In this document: positions 8,888 to 17,845 of the stretch, piece after piece | Layout of the letters: every line of letters starts with the position of its first letter | Position numbering within the stretch: the first letter of the stretch is position 1 | From: Qipengyuania flava | GTDB taxonomy: Bacteria > Pseudomonadota > Alphaproteobacteria > Sphingomonadales > Sphingomonadaceae | DNA: 64,000 bases | Reading direction: 5' to 3' | Assembly (NCBI RefSeq): GCF_011762005.1 | Contig: NZ_JAASQU010000003.1 | Span: forward strand, 310,001 to 374,000 | Position numbers and translations under genes: made by a program | The notes under the pieces: generated by a model | Databases searched by the model: none | The model's input: the letters and a program-made list of their open reading frames with translations, nothing else | What the model was told of the DNA's origin: nothing

Positions 8888-11245
8888 TCAGTTGCCGAAG
8901 CGCGCGGTAAGCTGCACGCCGAAGAACCGCGGTTCGGCCGGGATGAAGGTCGGGATGCCGAAGGCGCCACCGGTATTGCCCGCATCGAGCAGATAGTCCT
9001 CGTTGAAGGCATTGCGGACGAAGCCGGCGATTTCGTAGCGGTCGTCGGCGAAGCTGACCCCCGCACGCGCGTTCACCAGCGTGACCGGGCCTTGCGAGGT
9101 GACGTCGCTGTTGGGCACTTCGAAATAGATCCGGCTACGGTGCGTGATGCTTGGCGTGGCGAACAAGCGTGCACCACTGCCCAGCGGATAATCCACGGTG
9201 AAGCCAGCCGCGGCCTGCCACTCGGGCTGCAGGCGGAACCGGGCACCGGAAAACTCGGGTGCGAAGCTGTTGTCTTCGTCGATCCCACCGTCGATGTAAC
9301 CGACATTGGCGAAAATGCTCAGCCAGTCCGCTGCTTCGACCGCGATCTCCGCCTCGACGCCGAGATTGGACGCGGCCCCCGCGCTCTCGGTCACGAACCC
9401 GCCGGTGGGATTGCCGTTGGCGTCGAGTTCCTCGACCGAAACCTGGAAATTGTCATAGACCTGGTAATAGACGCCGAGCGAACCCGAGACCCGGCCGCTG
9501 GCCAGCTTGAGGCCGCCTTCGTAATTCCACACGGTCTCTTCGGGGACCGATTGCAGCCCGGGCACCACGGCGCCCGTGGTGTCGCGCGCCGCCGATAGCT
9601 GCACCACCGGCGAGCGACGCCCCTTGGAAACGGTGGCGAAGACGTTCACTTCCGGGCTGATGCGATACAGGACGTTGAAGCGCGGCAGCCACGCATCGAA
9701 ACTGTCCTCGGCGGTGAAGGTCTGCCCGCCCGTGTCGATCTGGCCGGGGATCAGCGGCGCTCCGCTGAGCACCGAATTGGGCACGTCGGTGCGATAGCCG
9801 GACTGGCGATCTTCCCACAGATAACGCAGACCCGCCGTCAGTTCGAGCGAGTCGGTCGCCAGATAGGTCACGTCGGCGAAAATCGAATAGCTGTCGTTCT
9901 GTCCCTGGTTCTCGAACACCGAGCGATAGGGAATGGCAGTGGCGGCACCGCCGGTGGCAAGGCCCGTGACCGCGCTGGCGGGTACGCTGCCGTCGGGAGC
10001 GACGCAGGGAATGCCCGGGATCAGCGGCGCGCCGAACAGGCTCGTCAGGCACTGGAGGAAGGTGCCTTCTTCGGTCGAGAAGGGAACGTTCTGCAGCCCG
10101 TCCTCGGTGAAGACGTTCCAGCCGAAGGAACCGCGCAGGTCCATGCCCGCATAGCTGAAACGGCCTTCGTGGCTGAACTGCTCGCCTTCGGCGATCTCGG
10201 CGAATTCGAGGAAGGGCGCGGCCGTGCCGTCAGCATCGAACACTTCGGCGCTGTCGAACTTGCGGTAACCATTGACCGTGGTGAAGGTCCAGTTGTCGGC
10301 AAACGCCCATTCGGCAGTAAGGTTGAGATCGTAGACTTCGCGGTCGAGGCCGAGCTGGTCATCGCCCAGCGCCGCACCCGAGAAGGGCGAGCCGCCCAGA
10401 TTGGCGTCTTCGAAGGCGTTGTCGCGGCCACCCGGCGCACCGGCGAAGGCAGGGAAGCTGCCCGAAATGAAGGGCGTCCCGCCATTGCGCTGCTGGTCGT
10501 ATGTGCCGATCAGGTCGATCGTCAGATCGGTCGTCGGCGTGTACCGCAGCGAGGCGCGCACGCCGAACTGGTCCTGCGCGTAGAGTTCCTCATCTTGACT
10601 TGCGGCAAGGTTTTCGACATAGCCGTCGCGCGTGCGCCATTCGAAGGCGACGCGCCCGGCCAGCACGTCCGAACCTGCATTGAGGAAGCCGCCGAGCAGC
10701 GTCTGGTCGAAATTGCCGTAACCACCGGTGATCTCGCCCGAGAAGCCTTCGCGCGGACGCGCCGACACGAGGCTGATCGCGCCGACCGCCGAAGCGGTGC
10801 CGAACAGCGTCGCCTGCGGGCCCTTGATCACTTCGACGCGCTCGAGGTCGTAGATCGCCTGGTACGAACCGCGCGATCGCGAGATATCGACCCCGTTGTA
10901 ATAGAGGGTGACGCGCGGCCCCTGCTGCGAGGACCCCGAATCCGAGGTGATCCCGCGGATAACGATGCCGGGATTGTTGGCGCTCTGCTCCTGGATGTTG
11001 AGCCCGGGCACGTAGCTCGACAATTCGTCGAGATCGGAAACCCCGAGATCCTCGATCCGCTCGCCGGTCACGGCAGAAATCGTGATCGGGACGTCCTGCG
11101 CGCGTTGTTCGATCTTCTGCGCCGTGACCACGATGGTGGTGGTGGTGACGGGGTCGTCTCCCCCCATGGTCTCCTGCGCCAGCAGGGGAGCGGGGATGAG
11201 AGCGATCGATGCGAGCAAGGCGCCGCGAAAAGCAGGAACTGTCAT
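8888..11245 (-). CDS. TonB-dependent outer-membrane receptor
   Basis: 785 residues. The signal peptide ends at LLAQ (residue 24). TTTIVVTAQK near residue 40 is a TonB-box-like start of the plug domain, which continues with VPITISAVTGERIEDLG, the NNPGIVIRGI segment and LERVEVIKGPQATLFG. The rest is a 22-strand beta-barrel ending FGVQLTARFGN, with Asn rather than the usual Phe as last residue. It imports an unknown substrate (siderophore, vitamin, glycan or aromatic). No partner TonB, permease or regulator gene lies beside it to suggest which. About 19 bases upstream of the start the leader can fold GGTAGG/CCTACC (11264-11286), which could affect translation. Confidence 0.92.
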   Translation of the reverse strand: MTVPAFRGALLASIALIPAPLLAQETMGGDDPVTTTTIVVTAQKIEQRAQDVPITISAVTGERIEDLGVSDLDELSSYVPGLNIQEQSANNPGIVIRGITSDSGSSQQGPRVTLYYNGVDISRSRGSYQAIYDLERVEVIKGPQATLFGTASAVGAISLVSARPREGFSGEITGGYGNFDQTLLGGFLNAGSDVLAGRVAFEWRTRDGYVENLAASQDEELYAQDQFGVRASLRYTPTTDLTIDLIGTYDQQRNGGTPFISGSFPAFAGAPGGRDNAFEDANLGGSPFSGAALGDDQLGLDREVYDLNLTAEWAFADNWTFTTVNGYRKFDSAEVFDADGTAAPFLEFAEIAEGEQFSHEGRFSYAGMDLRGSFGWNVFTEDGLQNVPFSTEEGTFLQCLTSLFGAPLIPGIPCVAPDGSVPASAVTGLATGGAATAIPYRSVFENQGQNDSYSIFADVTYLATDSLELTAGLRYLWEDRQSGYRTDVPNSVLSGAPLIPGQIDTGGQTFTAEDSFDAWLPRFNVLYRISPEVNVFATVSKGRRSPVVQLSAARDTTGAVVPGLQSVPEETVWNYEGGLKLASGRVSGSLGVYYQVYDNFQVSVEELDANGNPTGGFVTESAGAASNLGVEAEIAVEAADWLSIFANVGYIDGGIDEDNSFAPEFSGARFRLQPEWQAAAGFTVDYPLGSGARLFATPSITHRSRIYFEVPNSDVTSQGPVTLVNARAGVSFADDRYEIAGFVRNAFNEDYLLDAGNTGGAFGIPTFIPAEPRFFGVQLTARFGN

Positions 11246-11383
11246 GAAAGGCCTCTGTCGAAAGGTAGGAACGCAGGCGCCCTACCCCGCGCCCGTGACA
11301 GTACGGCGGCGGAGATCTTTCAGAAATAATAAGCGGTTCGACCGTTGTGCGACTGGGCAGCCCCCGCCCGCGAAAGGATCCGG

Positions 11384-11851
11384 CTAGCCCAGATGCGCGT
11401 CGGCAATCGCCACTGCGAGCGCATCGGCCGCATCGGCGCCCGCGATTTTGACGCCGGGCAGCAACACTGCGAGCATGGCCTGCACCTGGCGCTTGTCCGC
11501 CGCACCCGTCCCCACAACCGCCTTTTTGACCAGCCGCGCGGCGTGCTCGTTCACATCGAGCCCCGCCGCACCGCAGGCCGCGAGCACGCAGCCACGCGCC
11601 TGCGCCAGCTTCAGCGTGGACTGAGCGTTCTTGTTGACGAACACCTCTTCCGCCGCCGCGCGGTCGGGACGGTGCGCGGCGATCACTTCGGCGAGAGCCG
11701 CCTGCAAATGCGCGAGGCGCTGCGCCATCGGTGCCTTGGCATCGGTCGGCACCTGGCCGTTGGCAACATGGACCAGCCGCGCACCCTCGGCGCGGATCAC
11801 GCCCCAACCGGTGCAGCTGAGCGAAGGATCGAGACCGAGGATTAAAGGCAC
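11384..11851 (-). CDS. ruvC: Holliday junction resolvase RuvC
   Basis: 155 residues. The RNase H-like endonuclease cuts Holliday junctions in recombinational repair. The first acidic residue lies in ILGLDPSLSCTGWGV (Asp 7), the second in AAEEVFVNKNAQSTLKLAQARG, and the last pair in IAGADAADALAVAIADAH, so the catalytic DEDD set is complete. It lies downstream of yebC on the same strand, as in many proteobacteria. Unlike the common order, no ruvA or ruvB follows. The next gene is an unrelated TonB receptor. Confidence 0.96.
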   Translation of the reverse strand: MPLILGLDPSLSCTGWGVIRAEGARLVHVANGQVPTDAKAPMAQRLAHLQAALAEVIAAHRPDRAAAEEVFVNKNAQSTLKLAQARGCVLAACGAAGLDVNEHAARLVKKAVVGTGAADKRQVQAMLAVLLPGVKIAGADAADALAVAIADAHLG

Positions 11852-11876
11852 CGGCTCGTCCCGCGGCGGGCCGGGA

Positions 11877-11975
11877 TCAGAGCGAGAGCCCGATCCGCCA
11901 ACCCAGCCGCCAAGCCATTGCCAGCAGGAAAGCGGCGCCCAGCGCGCCCGCCAAGATCCATTCGCGCCAGGTCAG
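11877..11975 (-). CDS. Possible 32-residue single-span membrane peptide
   Basis: Between yebC and ruvC a short frame reads [20 protein letters not shown] followed by [12 protein letters not shown] and a stop. It has a hydrophobic core of about 17 residues flanked by Trp/Arg, as in small membrane proteins. The only start that captures the WREW head is CTG at 11975, overlapping the yebC TGA as CTGA. An internal TTG would give a shorter product. Coding character rests on the amino-acid pattern alone, so this is tentative. Confidence 0.35.
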   Translation of the reverse strand: MTWREWILAGALGAAFLLAMAWRLGWRIGLSL

Positions 11976-12718
11976 CTGTCCAGCTTTTCCATCACGTCGT
12001 CGGAGATGTCGTAATTGCCCCAGACGGTCTGGACATCGTCATCGTCCTCGAGCGCGTCGATCAGCTTGATCAGCGTCGAGGCGTTCTTTTCGTCCATGTC
12101 GACGGTGAGGTTGGGCTTCCAGGCGAGCTTGACGTTCTCCGCCTCGCCGAGGACCTTTTCGAGATCGCCTGCGACCTGGTGCAGGTCGTCTGCGGCGGTC
12201 CAGATGGTGTGTCCGTCCCCGCTGCTCTCGATGTCCTCCGCGCCGGCTTCCATCGCGGCTTCGAGGACCTTTTCCTCATCGCCCGCGCTGGCCGGATATT
12301 CGATCAGGCCAAGCCGCTCGAAGCCATGCTGGACCGACCCTTCGGTACCGAGATTGCCGCCATTCTTGCTGAAGGCCGTGCGCACGGCGGTGGCGGTGCG
12401 GTTGCGGTTGTCGGTCAGCGCTTCGACGATGATCGCGCTGCCGCCCGGGCCGTAACCCTCGTAACGCACCTCTTCGTAATTCTCGCCATCGGCCGCGCTC
12501 GCCTTGTCGATCGCGCGCTGGATGTTGTCCTTCGGCATCGATTGCGCCTTGGCAGCATTGACCGCGAGGCGCAGGCGCGGGTTCATGTCCGGATCGGGCA
12601 TGCCCATCTTGGCCGCGACGGTGATCTCGCGGCTGAGCTTGGAAAACATCGCACTGCGCTTCTTGTCCTGCGCACCCTTGCGATGCATGATGTTCTTGAA
12701 TTTGGAATGGCCGGCCAT
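11972..12718 (-). CDS. yebC: YebC/PmpR-family regulator or translation factor
   Basis: 248 residues with the family N-terminus [18 protein letters not shown] and the conserved [14 protein letters not shown] and [13 protein letters not shown] blocks. The acidic C-terminal third ends in DVMEKLDS. YebC proteins were described as transcription regulators (PmpR), while recent work on the family supports a ribosome-associated role at proline stretches. Either way the protein is cytoplasmic. It is first in an apparent yebC-(small peptide)-ruvC unit and is divergent from the CPBP gene 53 bases away. Confidence 0.95.
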   Translation of the reverse strand: MAGHSKFKNIMHRKGAQDKKRSAMFSKLSREITVAAKMGMPDPDMNPRLRLAVNAAKAQSMPKDNIQRAIDKASAADGENYEEVRYEGYGPGGSAIIVEALTDNRNRTATAVRTAFSKNGGNLGTEGSVQHGFERLGLIEYPASAGDEEKVLEAAMEAGAEDIESSGDGHTIWTAADDLHQVAGDLEKVLGEAENVKLAWKPNLTVDMDEKNASTLIKLIDALEDDDDVQTVWGNYDISDDVMEKLDS

Positions 12719-12771
12719 GGTTTCGCTTTGCGTCGCTGAAATGGTTGGAATCAGAGGGTCGCCTTAGCCGC

Positions 12772-13530
12772 ATGGATGCCGCAACCACAAGTCTTGCGCC
12801 CGCGAATTCGACGCGCGGCGAATGGGCCCGTTTCGGCGCCTTCCTGAAGCGCCCGACGCTGCCCGCACGCGCGCCCCTGCCACGGCTCGCCAGCCTCCTG
12901 GCGATCTTGCGGCTGATGCTGCTCGATTTCGCCATGATGGGCGTGCTGCTGGGCACGGCTGCCGCGGTCATGGCTACCGGCGTCAGCCTGCCGCAAACCG
13001 CGCTCGCGGGCATGGAGATCGGCGCGGAGATCGTTTTCGCGGTGGTGGTGATCGCACCGCTGGGCGAGGAAATTGCCTTTCGCAGCTGGTTGTCGGGGCG
13101 TCCGGGCCACCTCCTCGGACTGCTTGCCGCGATACCCGCCGCCCTGCTGGCCGCCGCCGCGATGACGCTGCTGGTCGAAGGCTCGCTGGCCCAGATCTGG
13201 TTGACCGCGCTGGTTGCCATTGGCACGGCTGCGGTCGCGACCTGCGCGGTCGTTGTCTGGCTACGCCGGCACGATGCGATGGGCTGGTTCGCGCGGCTCT
13301 TTCCCGCGCTCTTCTGGCTCAGCACGCTGGCCTTCTCGCTGGTGCACCTGTTCAATTTTCCGGCCGACCAGCTGGTCATGGCGCTGCCGCTGGTGCTGCC
13401 GCAATTCGTGATCGGCGCGATCCTCGGCTATACGCGCGTGACCTACGGGCTGTGGGCCAGCATCCTGTTGCACGCGCTGCACAACGGTGCCTTCATATCG
13501 CTGGTGCTGCTGGCCAGCAGTGCGGGCTGA
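12772..13530 (+). CDS. CPBP-family intramembrane metalloprotease
   Basis: 252 residues from ATG 12772 (a TTG at 12745 is in frame but less likely). About seven to eight hydrophobic helices. Catalytic motifs are present in order: EEIAFR (motif 1, about residue 99), LVHLFNF (motif 2) and HALHN (motif 3), matching the CAAX protease/bacteriocin-processing (Abi) family. Substrates of bacterial members are mostly unknown, and no bacteriocin gene lies nearby. The stop codon abuts the stop of the convergent ybjQ-like gene (13528-13533). Confidence 0.88.
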   Translation: MDAATTSLAPANSTRGEWARFGAFLKRPTLPARAPLPRLASLLAILRLMLLDFAMMGVLLGTAAAVMATGVSLPQTALAGMEIGAEIVFAVVVIAPLGEEIAFRSWLSGRPGHLLGLLAAIPAALLAAAAMTLLVEGSLAQIWLTALVAIGTAAVATCAVVVWLRRHDAMGWFARLFPALFWLSTLAFSLVHLFNFPADQLVMALPLVLPQFVIGAILGYTRVTYGLWASILLHALHNGAFISLVLLASSAG

Positions 13531-13878
13531 TCAGATCTTCACCGCGGTCCCGCTGGCGCTGACCATCAGCATCGAACCGGTGTCGCCGATCACTTCGTAA
13601 TCGAGATCGACCCCGACGACAGCATTGCCGCCGCGCGCACCGCATTCGGCCTGCAGTTCCTGGATCGCCTGCTCGCGCGCTTCGGCGAGAATGCGCTCGT
13701 AACTGCCCGAACGCCCACCCACGATATCGCGGATATTGGCGAACAGGTCGCGGAACAGGTTGGCGCCCACGATCACCTCGCCGGTAACGATACCCAGATA
13801 ATCCTGGATCGGACGCCCCTCGATCGTGGGCGTGGTGGTGACGGTGATCCCACGTGCGTCTTTCCAGGGTCCGGGCAT
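13531..13878 (-). CDS. YbjQ-family (DUF74) heavy-metal-binding-domain protein
   Basis: 115 residues. The family core [20 protein letters not shown] is followed by [20 protein letters not shown] and the C-terminal [15 protein letters not shown]. YbjQ forms a pentameric beta-rich ring of unknown function. The name heavy-metal-binding reflects the fold, not proven biochemistry. It has about ten extra residues before the usual family start, so ITVTTT could be closer to the true N-terminus. GAGGAG before ATG 13878 supports the longer form. It follows the SDR gene in orientation but is on the far side of it and upstream in transcription. Confidence 0.85.
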   Translation of the reverse strand: MPGPWKDARGITVTTTPTIEGRPIQDYLGIVTGEVIVGANLFRDLFANIRDIVGGRSGSYERILAEAREQAIQELQAECGARGGNAVVGVDLDYEVIGDTGSMLMVSASGTAVKI

Positions 13879-13932
13879 TGGCTGTCTCCTCGCTTGAGCT
13901 GTATTAGACAGATATTACGCCTGCGCGTCAGG

Positions 13933-14808
13933 TCAACCGTTGACCACGATCCCGCCATTGGGATGCAGCACCTGTCCCGACATGTAGGAACTGTCGTCGC
14001 AGGCGAGGAAGAGGAAAGCGGGGGCGACCTCGTTGGGTTCGCCCGGACGGCCCATGGGCGTATCCTCGCCGAAATCGTCCATGTTCTCGGGCGGCTGCCC
14101 CCCGCAGGGATTGAGCGGCGTCCAGATGGGGCCCGGCGCGACCGCGTTGACCCGGATGCCGTCGGCCACGAGATTTTCCGACAACGAGCGGGTAAAGGCG
14201 GTGATCGCCCCCTTGGTAGCGCTGTAGTCGAGCAGGATCGGCGCGCCCTTGTACATGGTTACGCTGGTGCAATTGACGATCGCCGCCCCGCTTTGCAGAT
14301 GCGGCCGTGCGGCCTGCACCAGATAGAACATCGAGAAGATATTGGTCTGGAAGGTACGCTGCAACTGTTCGGCCGTGATCTCGGTCACGTCTTCGTCGGG
14401 ATGCTGCTCGCCGGCATTGTTGACCAGCACATCGAGCCGGCCCCACTTTTCGATCACCGCATCGACGAGCCCCCGGCAGTGATCCGAATCGCCCAGGTCG
14501 CCCGCTGAAAGCAGGACCTCGGCACCTTCGGCCTCGCAGGCTTCGCGCGTGATGCGCGCATCGTCGTGTTCTTCGAGATAGGCGATCGCCACTTTCGCGC
14601 CTTCGCGGGCGAACAGCACGGCAGTGGCGCGACCGATGCCGCTATCGCCACCGGTTACGATCGCGACCTTTCCAGCAAGGCGCCCCGAACCGGGATAGCG
14701 GGGCCGCCACTGCGGCTTGCGATCCAGCGTACTTTCGTGCCCCGGCATGCGGGGCTCCTCGCTGGTTTGCTCCACGAATGCGGTATCGACATGTTGCGGG
14801 TCGGCCAT
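13933..14808 (-). CDS. Short-chain dehydrogenase/reductase (YhdF/GspB-like subgroup)
   Basis: 291 residues. The NAD(P)-binding motif is TGGDSGIGRATAV (about residue 52), NNAGEQHP follows, the catalytic YSATKGA lies near residue 200, and the tail is GGIVVNG. The extended N-terminus (about 45 residues rich in PGRKPQWRPRYPG-like sequence) is typical of the SDR subgroup often induced by general stress. Substrate is unknown. The region just upstream contains a GGAAC (minus strand, 14858-14854) spaced 17 from GGTT, a weak fit to EcfG-type promoters. Confidence 0.88.
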   Translation of the reverse strand: MADPQHVDTAFVEQTSEEPRMPGHESTLDRKPQWRPRYPGSGRLAGKVAIVTGGDSGIGRATAVLFAREGAKVAIAYLEEHDDARITREACEAEGAEVLLSAGDLGDSDHCRGLVDAVIEKWGRLDVLVNNAGEQHPDEDVTEITAEQLQRTFQTNIFSMFYLVQAARPHLQSGAAIVNCTSVTMYKGAPILLDYSATKGAITAFTRSLSENLVADGIRVNAVAPGPIWTPLNPCGGQPPENMDDFGEDTPMGRPGEPNEVAPAFLFLACDDSSYMSGQVLHPNGGIVVNG

Positions 14809-14840
14809 GGGGAAAGCTCCTTTCCCCCAACCAACCGCGC

Positions 14841-14870
14841 GGCGTTGCCGGCTGTTCCGGCAACACGCCG
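14841..14870 (-). terminator. Hairpin at the 3' end of gapR
   Basis: The inverted repeat GTTGCCGG / CCGGCAAC (14844-14851 and 14857-14864) with a 5-base loop, extendable past a 2-base bulge, lies directly after the gapR stop. No long U-run follows. It may end gapR transcription before the SDR gene, and it overlaps the possible SDR promoter. Confidence 0.4.
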
Positions 14871-14880
14871 CACGCAGGCG

Positions 14881-15117
14881 TCAGCCCATGCCAAGCGCGG
14901 CCTTGTAGGTATCGAGGATGGTTTCCTGCTCGCTGCGCTCGTCGGGCTTCATCTTCCGCAGACGAATGATCTGGCGCATGATCTTGACGTCGTAGCCCAC
15001 CGCCTTGGCCTCAGCGTAGACATCGCGAATATCGTCGGCGATGCCCTTCTTTTCTTCCTCGAGGCGTTCGATGCGCTCGATCAGCAGGCGCAGGCGGTCG
15101 TCGGTGGCTTCGGCCAT
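14881..15117 (-). CDS. gapR: GapR-family nucleoid protein (DUF2312)
   Basis: 78 residues from ATG 15117: [20 protein letters not shown] and onward, a long N-terminal coiled coil ending in [12 protein letters not shown] with conserved basic residues, then a short helical tail. This matches DUF2312, the alphaproteobacterial GapR, which clamps overtwisted AT-rich DNA ahead of replication and transcription forks (known for the Caulobacter protein). The frame is open upstream, but the family start is the chosen ATG. Its neighbours DUF1244 and pyk are the usual ones in related genomes, as far as I recall. Confidence 0.9.
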   Translation of the reverse strand: MAEATDDRLRLLIERIERLEEEKKGIADDIRDVYAEAKAVGYDVKIMRQIIRLRKMKPDERSEQETILDTYKAALGMG

Positions 15118-15220
15118 TATCGGGTGTGCTCCGGTAAAATGAGAATCGGTTGGCGGCTCGATAGCCAGCCAGTCGTGCCGGGTGAAGGCGCCGACTCGCT
15201 CCTCCACGCGATTTTTCGGT

Positions 15221-15529
15221 TCAGGGGTTTTTCTTCAGGCTCGCTTCCATCCGCGCCAACTGTTCCTCGGTGGCGGGTGACTGGCGGGTCGCCTTCCATT
15301 CGTCCTGTGGCATGCCATGGATCAGCTCGCGCGCTGCAGCCTTATCTCCGCCATAGCCTGCATCGCGGATCCAGTCCGCCAGACAGTTGCGGCAAAAACC
15401 CGCCAGCCCCATCAGCTCGATATTCTGCGCGTCGTGCCGATGCCGCAGGTGCCGGACAAGCCGCCGGAAGGCTTCTGCCGCTACGGGATCGGGCAGTTCG
15501 TCGAGCGGGTCCGGTGCATTCGTTGTCAT
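15221..15529 (-). CDS. DUF1244-family small protein
   Basis: 102 residues from ATG 15529. The centre carries [20 protein letters not shown] and [17 protein letters not shown], with the CRNC pair and many basic residues typical of DUF1244. It is cytoplasmic and of unknown function. A metal- or nucleic-acid-related role is only a guess from the CxxC and basic helix. It is divergent from pyk across 43 bases and followed by gapR on the same strand after 103 bases. Confidence 0.88.
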   Translation of the reverse strand: MTTNAPDPLDELPDPVAAEAFRRLVRHLRHRHDAQNIELMGLAGFCRNCLADWIRDAGYGGDKAAARELIHGMPQDEWKATRQSPATEEQLARMEASLKKNP

Positions 15530-15572
15530 GATCGTATCGTCCTTGCTTTGTCGCACACCGGTGCCATAGGCC

Positions 15573-17045
15573 ATGTCCATGGCCATTTCCGCCCCCAAGC
15601 TCGATCCGCGCGGCCGCAAGGTCAAGATCCTTGCCACCGTCGGCCCCGCCAGCCGCTCGCCCGAAATGCTCGCGCGCCTGTTCAAGGCCGGGGTCGATGC
15701 CTTTCGCGTCAACATGAGCCACGGCGAACATGCCGACCATGCCCAGACGATCGAGACGATCCGCGCGCTCGAGAAAAAATTCATGCGGCCGATCGCGATC
15801 CTTGCCGATCTGCAGGGCCCCAAGCTGCGCGTCGGCAAGTTCAAGGACGGGCAGGCGGTCATCCGCCACTCGGGCCATTTCACGCTCGACCGCAATCCCG
15901 AGCCGGGTGACGAAACGCGCGTCGAACTGCCGCATCCCGAGCTTTTCGGCCTACTCACCAAAGGCCAGCGGCTGCTGATCAACGACGGCAAGATCCGGCT
16001 CAAGGTGATCAGCGCCGACGAGAACGCGATCCATTGTTCGGCCGAGGTCGGCGGGGTCATCTCGGACCGCAAGGGCGTCAACGTCCCCGATGCCGAAGTG
16101 CCGATCCCCGCGCTGACCGACAAGGACCGCCGCGATCTCGCCTTCGCCGTTGCGCAGGGGGTCGACTGGATCGGCCTGTCCTTCGTCCAGCGCCCCGAAG
16201 ACCTTGCCGAAGCCCGTCGCCTGATGGGCGGCTACGGCGCGCTATGCGCCAAGATCGAGAAACCGATGGCGGTGCGCCGGCTCGACGAAATCATCGACAT
16301 GAGCGATGGAATCATGGTCGCGCGCGGGGACCTCGGCGTCGAACTCGAGCCGCAGGAAGTCCCCCCGCTGCAGAAGAAGATCGTCAATGCGACGCGGCTC
16401 AAGGGCAAGCCGGTGATCGTCGCGACGCAAATGCTCGAGAGCATGATCGAGAGCCCCGCCCCGACCCGCGCGGAAGTCTCCGACGTGGCCAATGCGGTCT
16501 ATGACGGGGCGGACTGCGTCATGCTGAGCGCGGAAACCGCGGCGGGCGACTGGCCCGAAGAGGCGGTCACCATCATGCACCGCATCGCGCGGCAGGTCGA
16601 AACCGACGAATCCTATCTCGAGCGCGTGCGCTTCCTAGATACGCCGCCCGACGCCACCACCGCCGATGCGCTGGCGCATGCGTGCATGACCGTGGCCGAC
16701 ACGGTACCGGTCAGCGCGATCACCGTATTCACCGGTTCGGGTTCGACCGCACGGCGCGTCGCGCGCGAGCGGCCGAGCGTGCCGATGCTCGTGCTGACCC
16801 CGAGCATGAAGACCGCACGGCGCCTCGGGCTGTTGTGGGGCGCGCATGCCGTGGCGACCAAGGACATCGGCAGCTTCGAAGAGATGATCGCCAAGGGCAA
16901 GCGGATGGCGCTGCGCCACGGCTTCGGACAGGCGGGCAGCAAGCTGATCGCGCTCGCCGGGGTCCCCTTCGGCACTCCGGGATCGACCAATCTGCTGCAT
17001 GTCGTCCCCGTGAGCGGCGACGAGCTGGAGAAGCACGGCGGCTGA
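15573..17045 (+). CDS. pyk: Pyruvate kinase
   Basis: 490 residues. The last step of glycolysis, PEP + ADP to pyruvate + ATP. The N-terminus VKILATVGPASRSPEML and RVNMSHG, the active-site region CAKIEKPMAVRRLDEII, the metal/phosphate part MVARGDLGVELEPQEVPPLQ, and the signature VATQMLESMIESPAPTRAE are intact. The C-terminal domain ends GTPGSTNLLHVV. ATG 15573 (MSMAIS) or ATG 15579 may start the protein. The promoter must lie in the short 43-base gap or inside the divergent gene. Confidence 0.97.
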   Translation: MSMAISAPKLDPRGRKVKILATVGPASRSPEMLARLFKAGVDAFRVNMSHGEHADHAQTIETIRALEKKFMRPIAILADLQGPKLRVGKFKDGQAVIRHSGHFTLDRNPEPGDETRVELPHPELFGLLTKGQRLLINDGKIRLKVISADENAIHCSAEVGGVISDRKGVNVPDAEVPIPALTDKDRRDLAFAVAQGVDWIGLSFVQRPEDLAEARRLMGGYGALCAKIEKPMAVRRLDEIIDMSDGIMVARGDLGVELEPQEVPPLQKKIVNATRLKGKPVIVATQMLESMIESPAPTRAEVSDVANAVYDGADCVMLSAETAAGDWPEEAVTIMHRIARQVETDESYLERVRFLDTPPDATTADALAHACMTVADTVPVSAITVFTGSGSTARRVARERPSVPMLVLTPSMKTARRLGLLWGAHAVATKDIGSFEEMIAKGKRMALRHGFGQAGSKLIALAGVPFGTPGSTNLLHVVPVSGDELEKHGG

Positions 17046-17051
17046 TCTGAA

Positions 17052-17080
17052 GCGGGCGAGCGCCGATGGCTCCCGCCCGC
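17052..17080. terminator. Terminator-like hairpin between convergent pyk and a small gene
   Basis: GCGGGCG and CGCCCGC arms with an inner AGC/GCT pairing across a 2-base bulge, just after the pyk stop. No T-run on either side, so the call is by position and stem strength only. Confidence 0.35.
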
Positions 17081-17099
17081 CAATGAACCTGCGGCTCGT

Positions 17100-17399
17100 T
17101 CAGCCGGCCATCGCAAACCACGCTATCGCGCCCAGCAACAGCACGCTGCCGCACACGATCGCGATCACGTCCACCATGCCGAGCTTGTCGATATGATCGG
17201 CGCGGAAAGCGCGGTAGCGGCTGCGCAATTCGTCCTTGCTCGACAGGCTGGCAACTTCGAAGGCCGATGCCTCCTTGGTGAACCAGCGCTTGAGTTCGGC
17301 CAGTTCGGCCTCGGCAAGTTCCGGGTAGCGCGAAAGCAGTGCCTCGACGCGGTCGAAGCGATCGTGAACGGCATGCGCGCCGTCGTCATGAATTGTCAT
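17100..17399 (-). CDS. Small protein with a C-terminal membrane anchor, unknown function
   Basis: 99 residues starting MTIHDDGAHAVHDRFDRVEA. About 70 hydrophilic, helix-prone residues (SRYPELAEAELAELKRWF) precede one transmembrane helix at the C-terminus (VDVIAIVCGSVLLLGAIAWF). Topology suggests a cytoplasmic domain tethered to the inner membrane. I do not recognise a family. It is convergent with pyk, and an imperfect cruciform-forming sequence lies just upstream of its start. Confidence 0.75.
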   Translation of the reverse strand: MTIHDDGAHAVHDRFDRVEALLSRYPELAEAELAELKRWFTKEASAFEVASLSSKDELRSRYRAFRADHIDKLGMVDVIAIVCGSVLLLGAIAWFAMAG

Positions 17400-17408
17400 G
17401 GGATATGT

Positions 17409-17462
17409 CCTGTCTGAATGGGAAGCGCGCGCCCGCAGGGGCGCGATGCGATTCAGGACAGG
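17409..17462. repeat. Imperfect long inverted repeat enclosing a GC hairpin
   Basis: Outer arms CCTGTCTGAAT (17409-17419) and ATTCAGGACAGG (17451-17462) pair with one bulged base, and the interior GCGCGCCC/GGGCGCG forms a second stem. It sits between two minus-strand small genes and overlaps the stop codon of the upstream one, so it may act as a terminator or mRNA-stabilising structure. Confidence 0.5.
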
Positions 17463-17815
17463 TGTGGCGGTCCCCGCGGTGCGGCGATCGAACGCGGTGG
17501 AGGACGCAGCGGCGGGCCGCGGACACGATGGGCGGCCCAGCGCTCGCGCATGCCGGGCACGGCGGCCACGGCGACCAACGCAAGCTGTGTGGTGGCAGCG
17601 GGCCGTTCGTCGGGACAGGGCGCGGCAACCGTGCAGACCAGCCCCGCTTCGCCTTCGCGCGGCGGCAAGGTGACCTCAGCCGTTGCCGCGCTGAATACGG
17701 GCCCCCGCCCGCGGTCGAGCGAGATCGGCTGATGCGGCAGCGCCTGTGCGCACAGCACCGCCAGCAGCAACGCGGCGAATACGCGCAGGGGCCAGCGATG
17801 GAGGGCGGCGGACAT
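17453..17815 (-). CDS. Hypothetical exported protein
   Basis: 120 residues from ATG 17815 (a TTG at 17824 is possible). The N-terminus has a signal-like hydrophobic stretch (WPLRVFAALLLAVLCAQALP). The middle includes two cysteines (LVCTVAAPCPDE) and a second hydrophobic patch (TTQLALVAVAAV). The tail is Pro/Arg-rich. I know no family. Low complexity at the C-terminus makes the annotation uncertain, but the signal peptide and position in a gene-sized gap favour a real gene. Confidence 0.5.
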   Translation of the reverse strand: MSAALHRWPLRVFAALLLAVLCAQALPHQPISLDRGRGPVFSAATAEVTLPPREGEAGLVCTVAAPCPDERPAATTQLALVAVAAVPGMRERWAAHRVRGPPLRPPPRSIAAPRGPPHLS

Positions 17816-17845
17816 GGCGCGCAAGCTAGGGTCTGGGAACTGGCG

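Noticed and set aside
9745-10036. Repeated GAPLIPG sequence inside the TonB receptor
   Set aside because: A short duplicated loop motif in a large barrel, with DNA similarity of only about 17 bases. Not a mobile or functional repeat.
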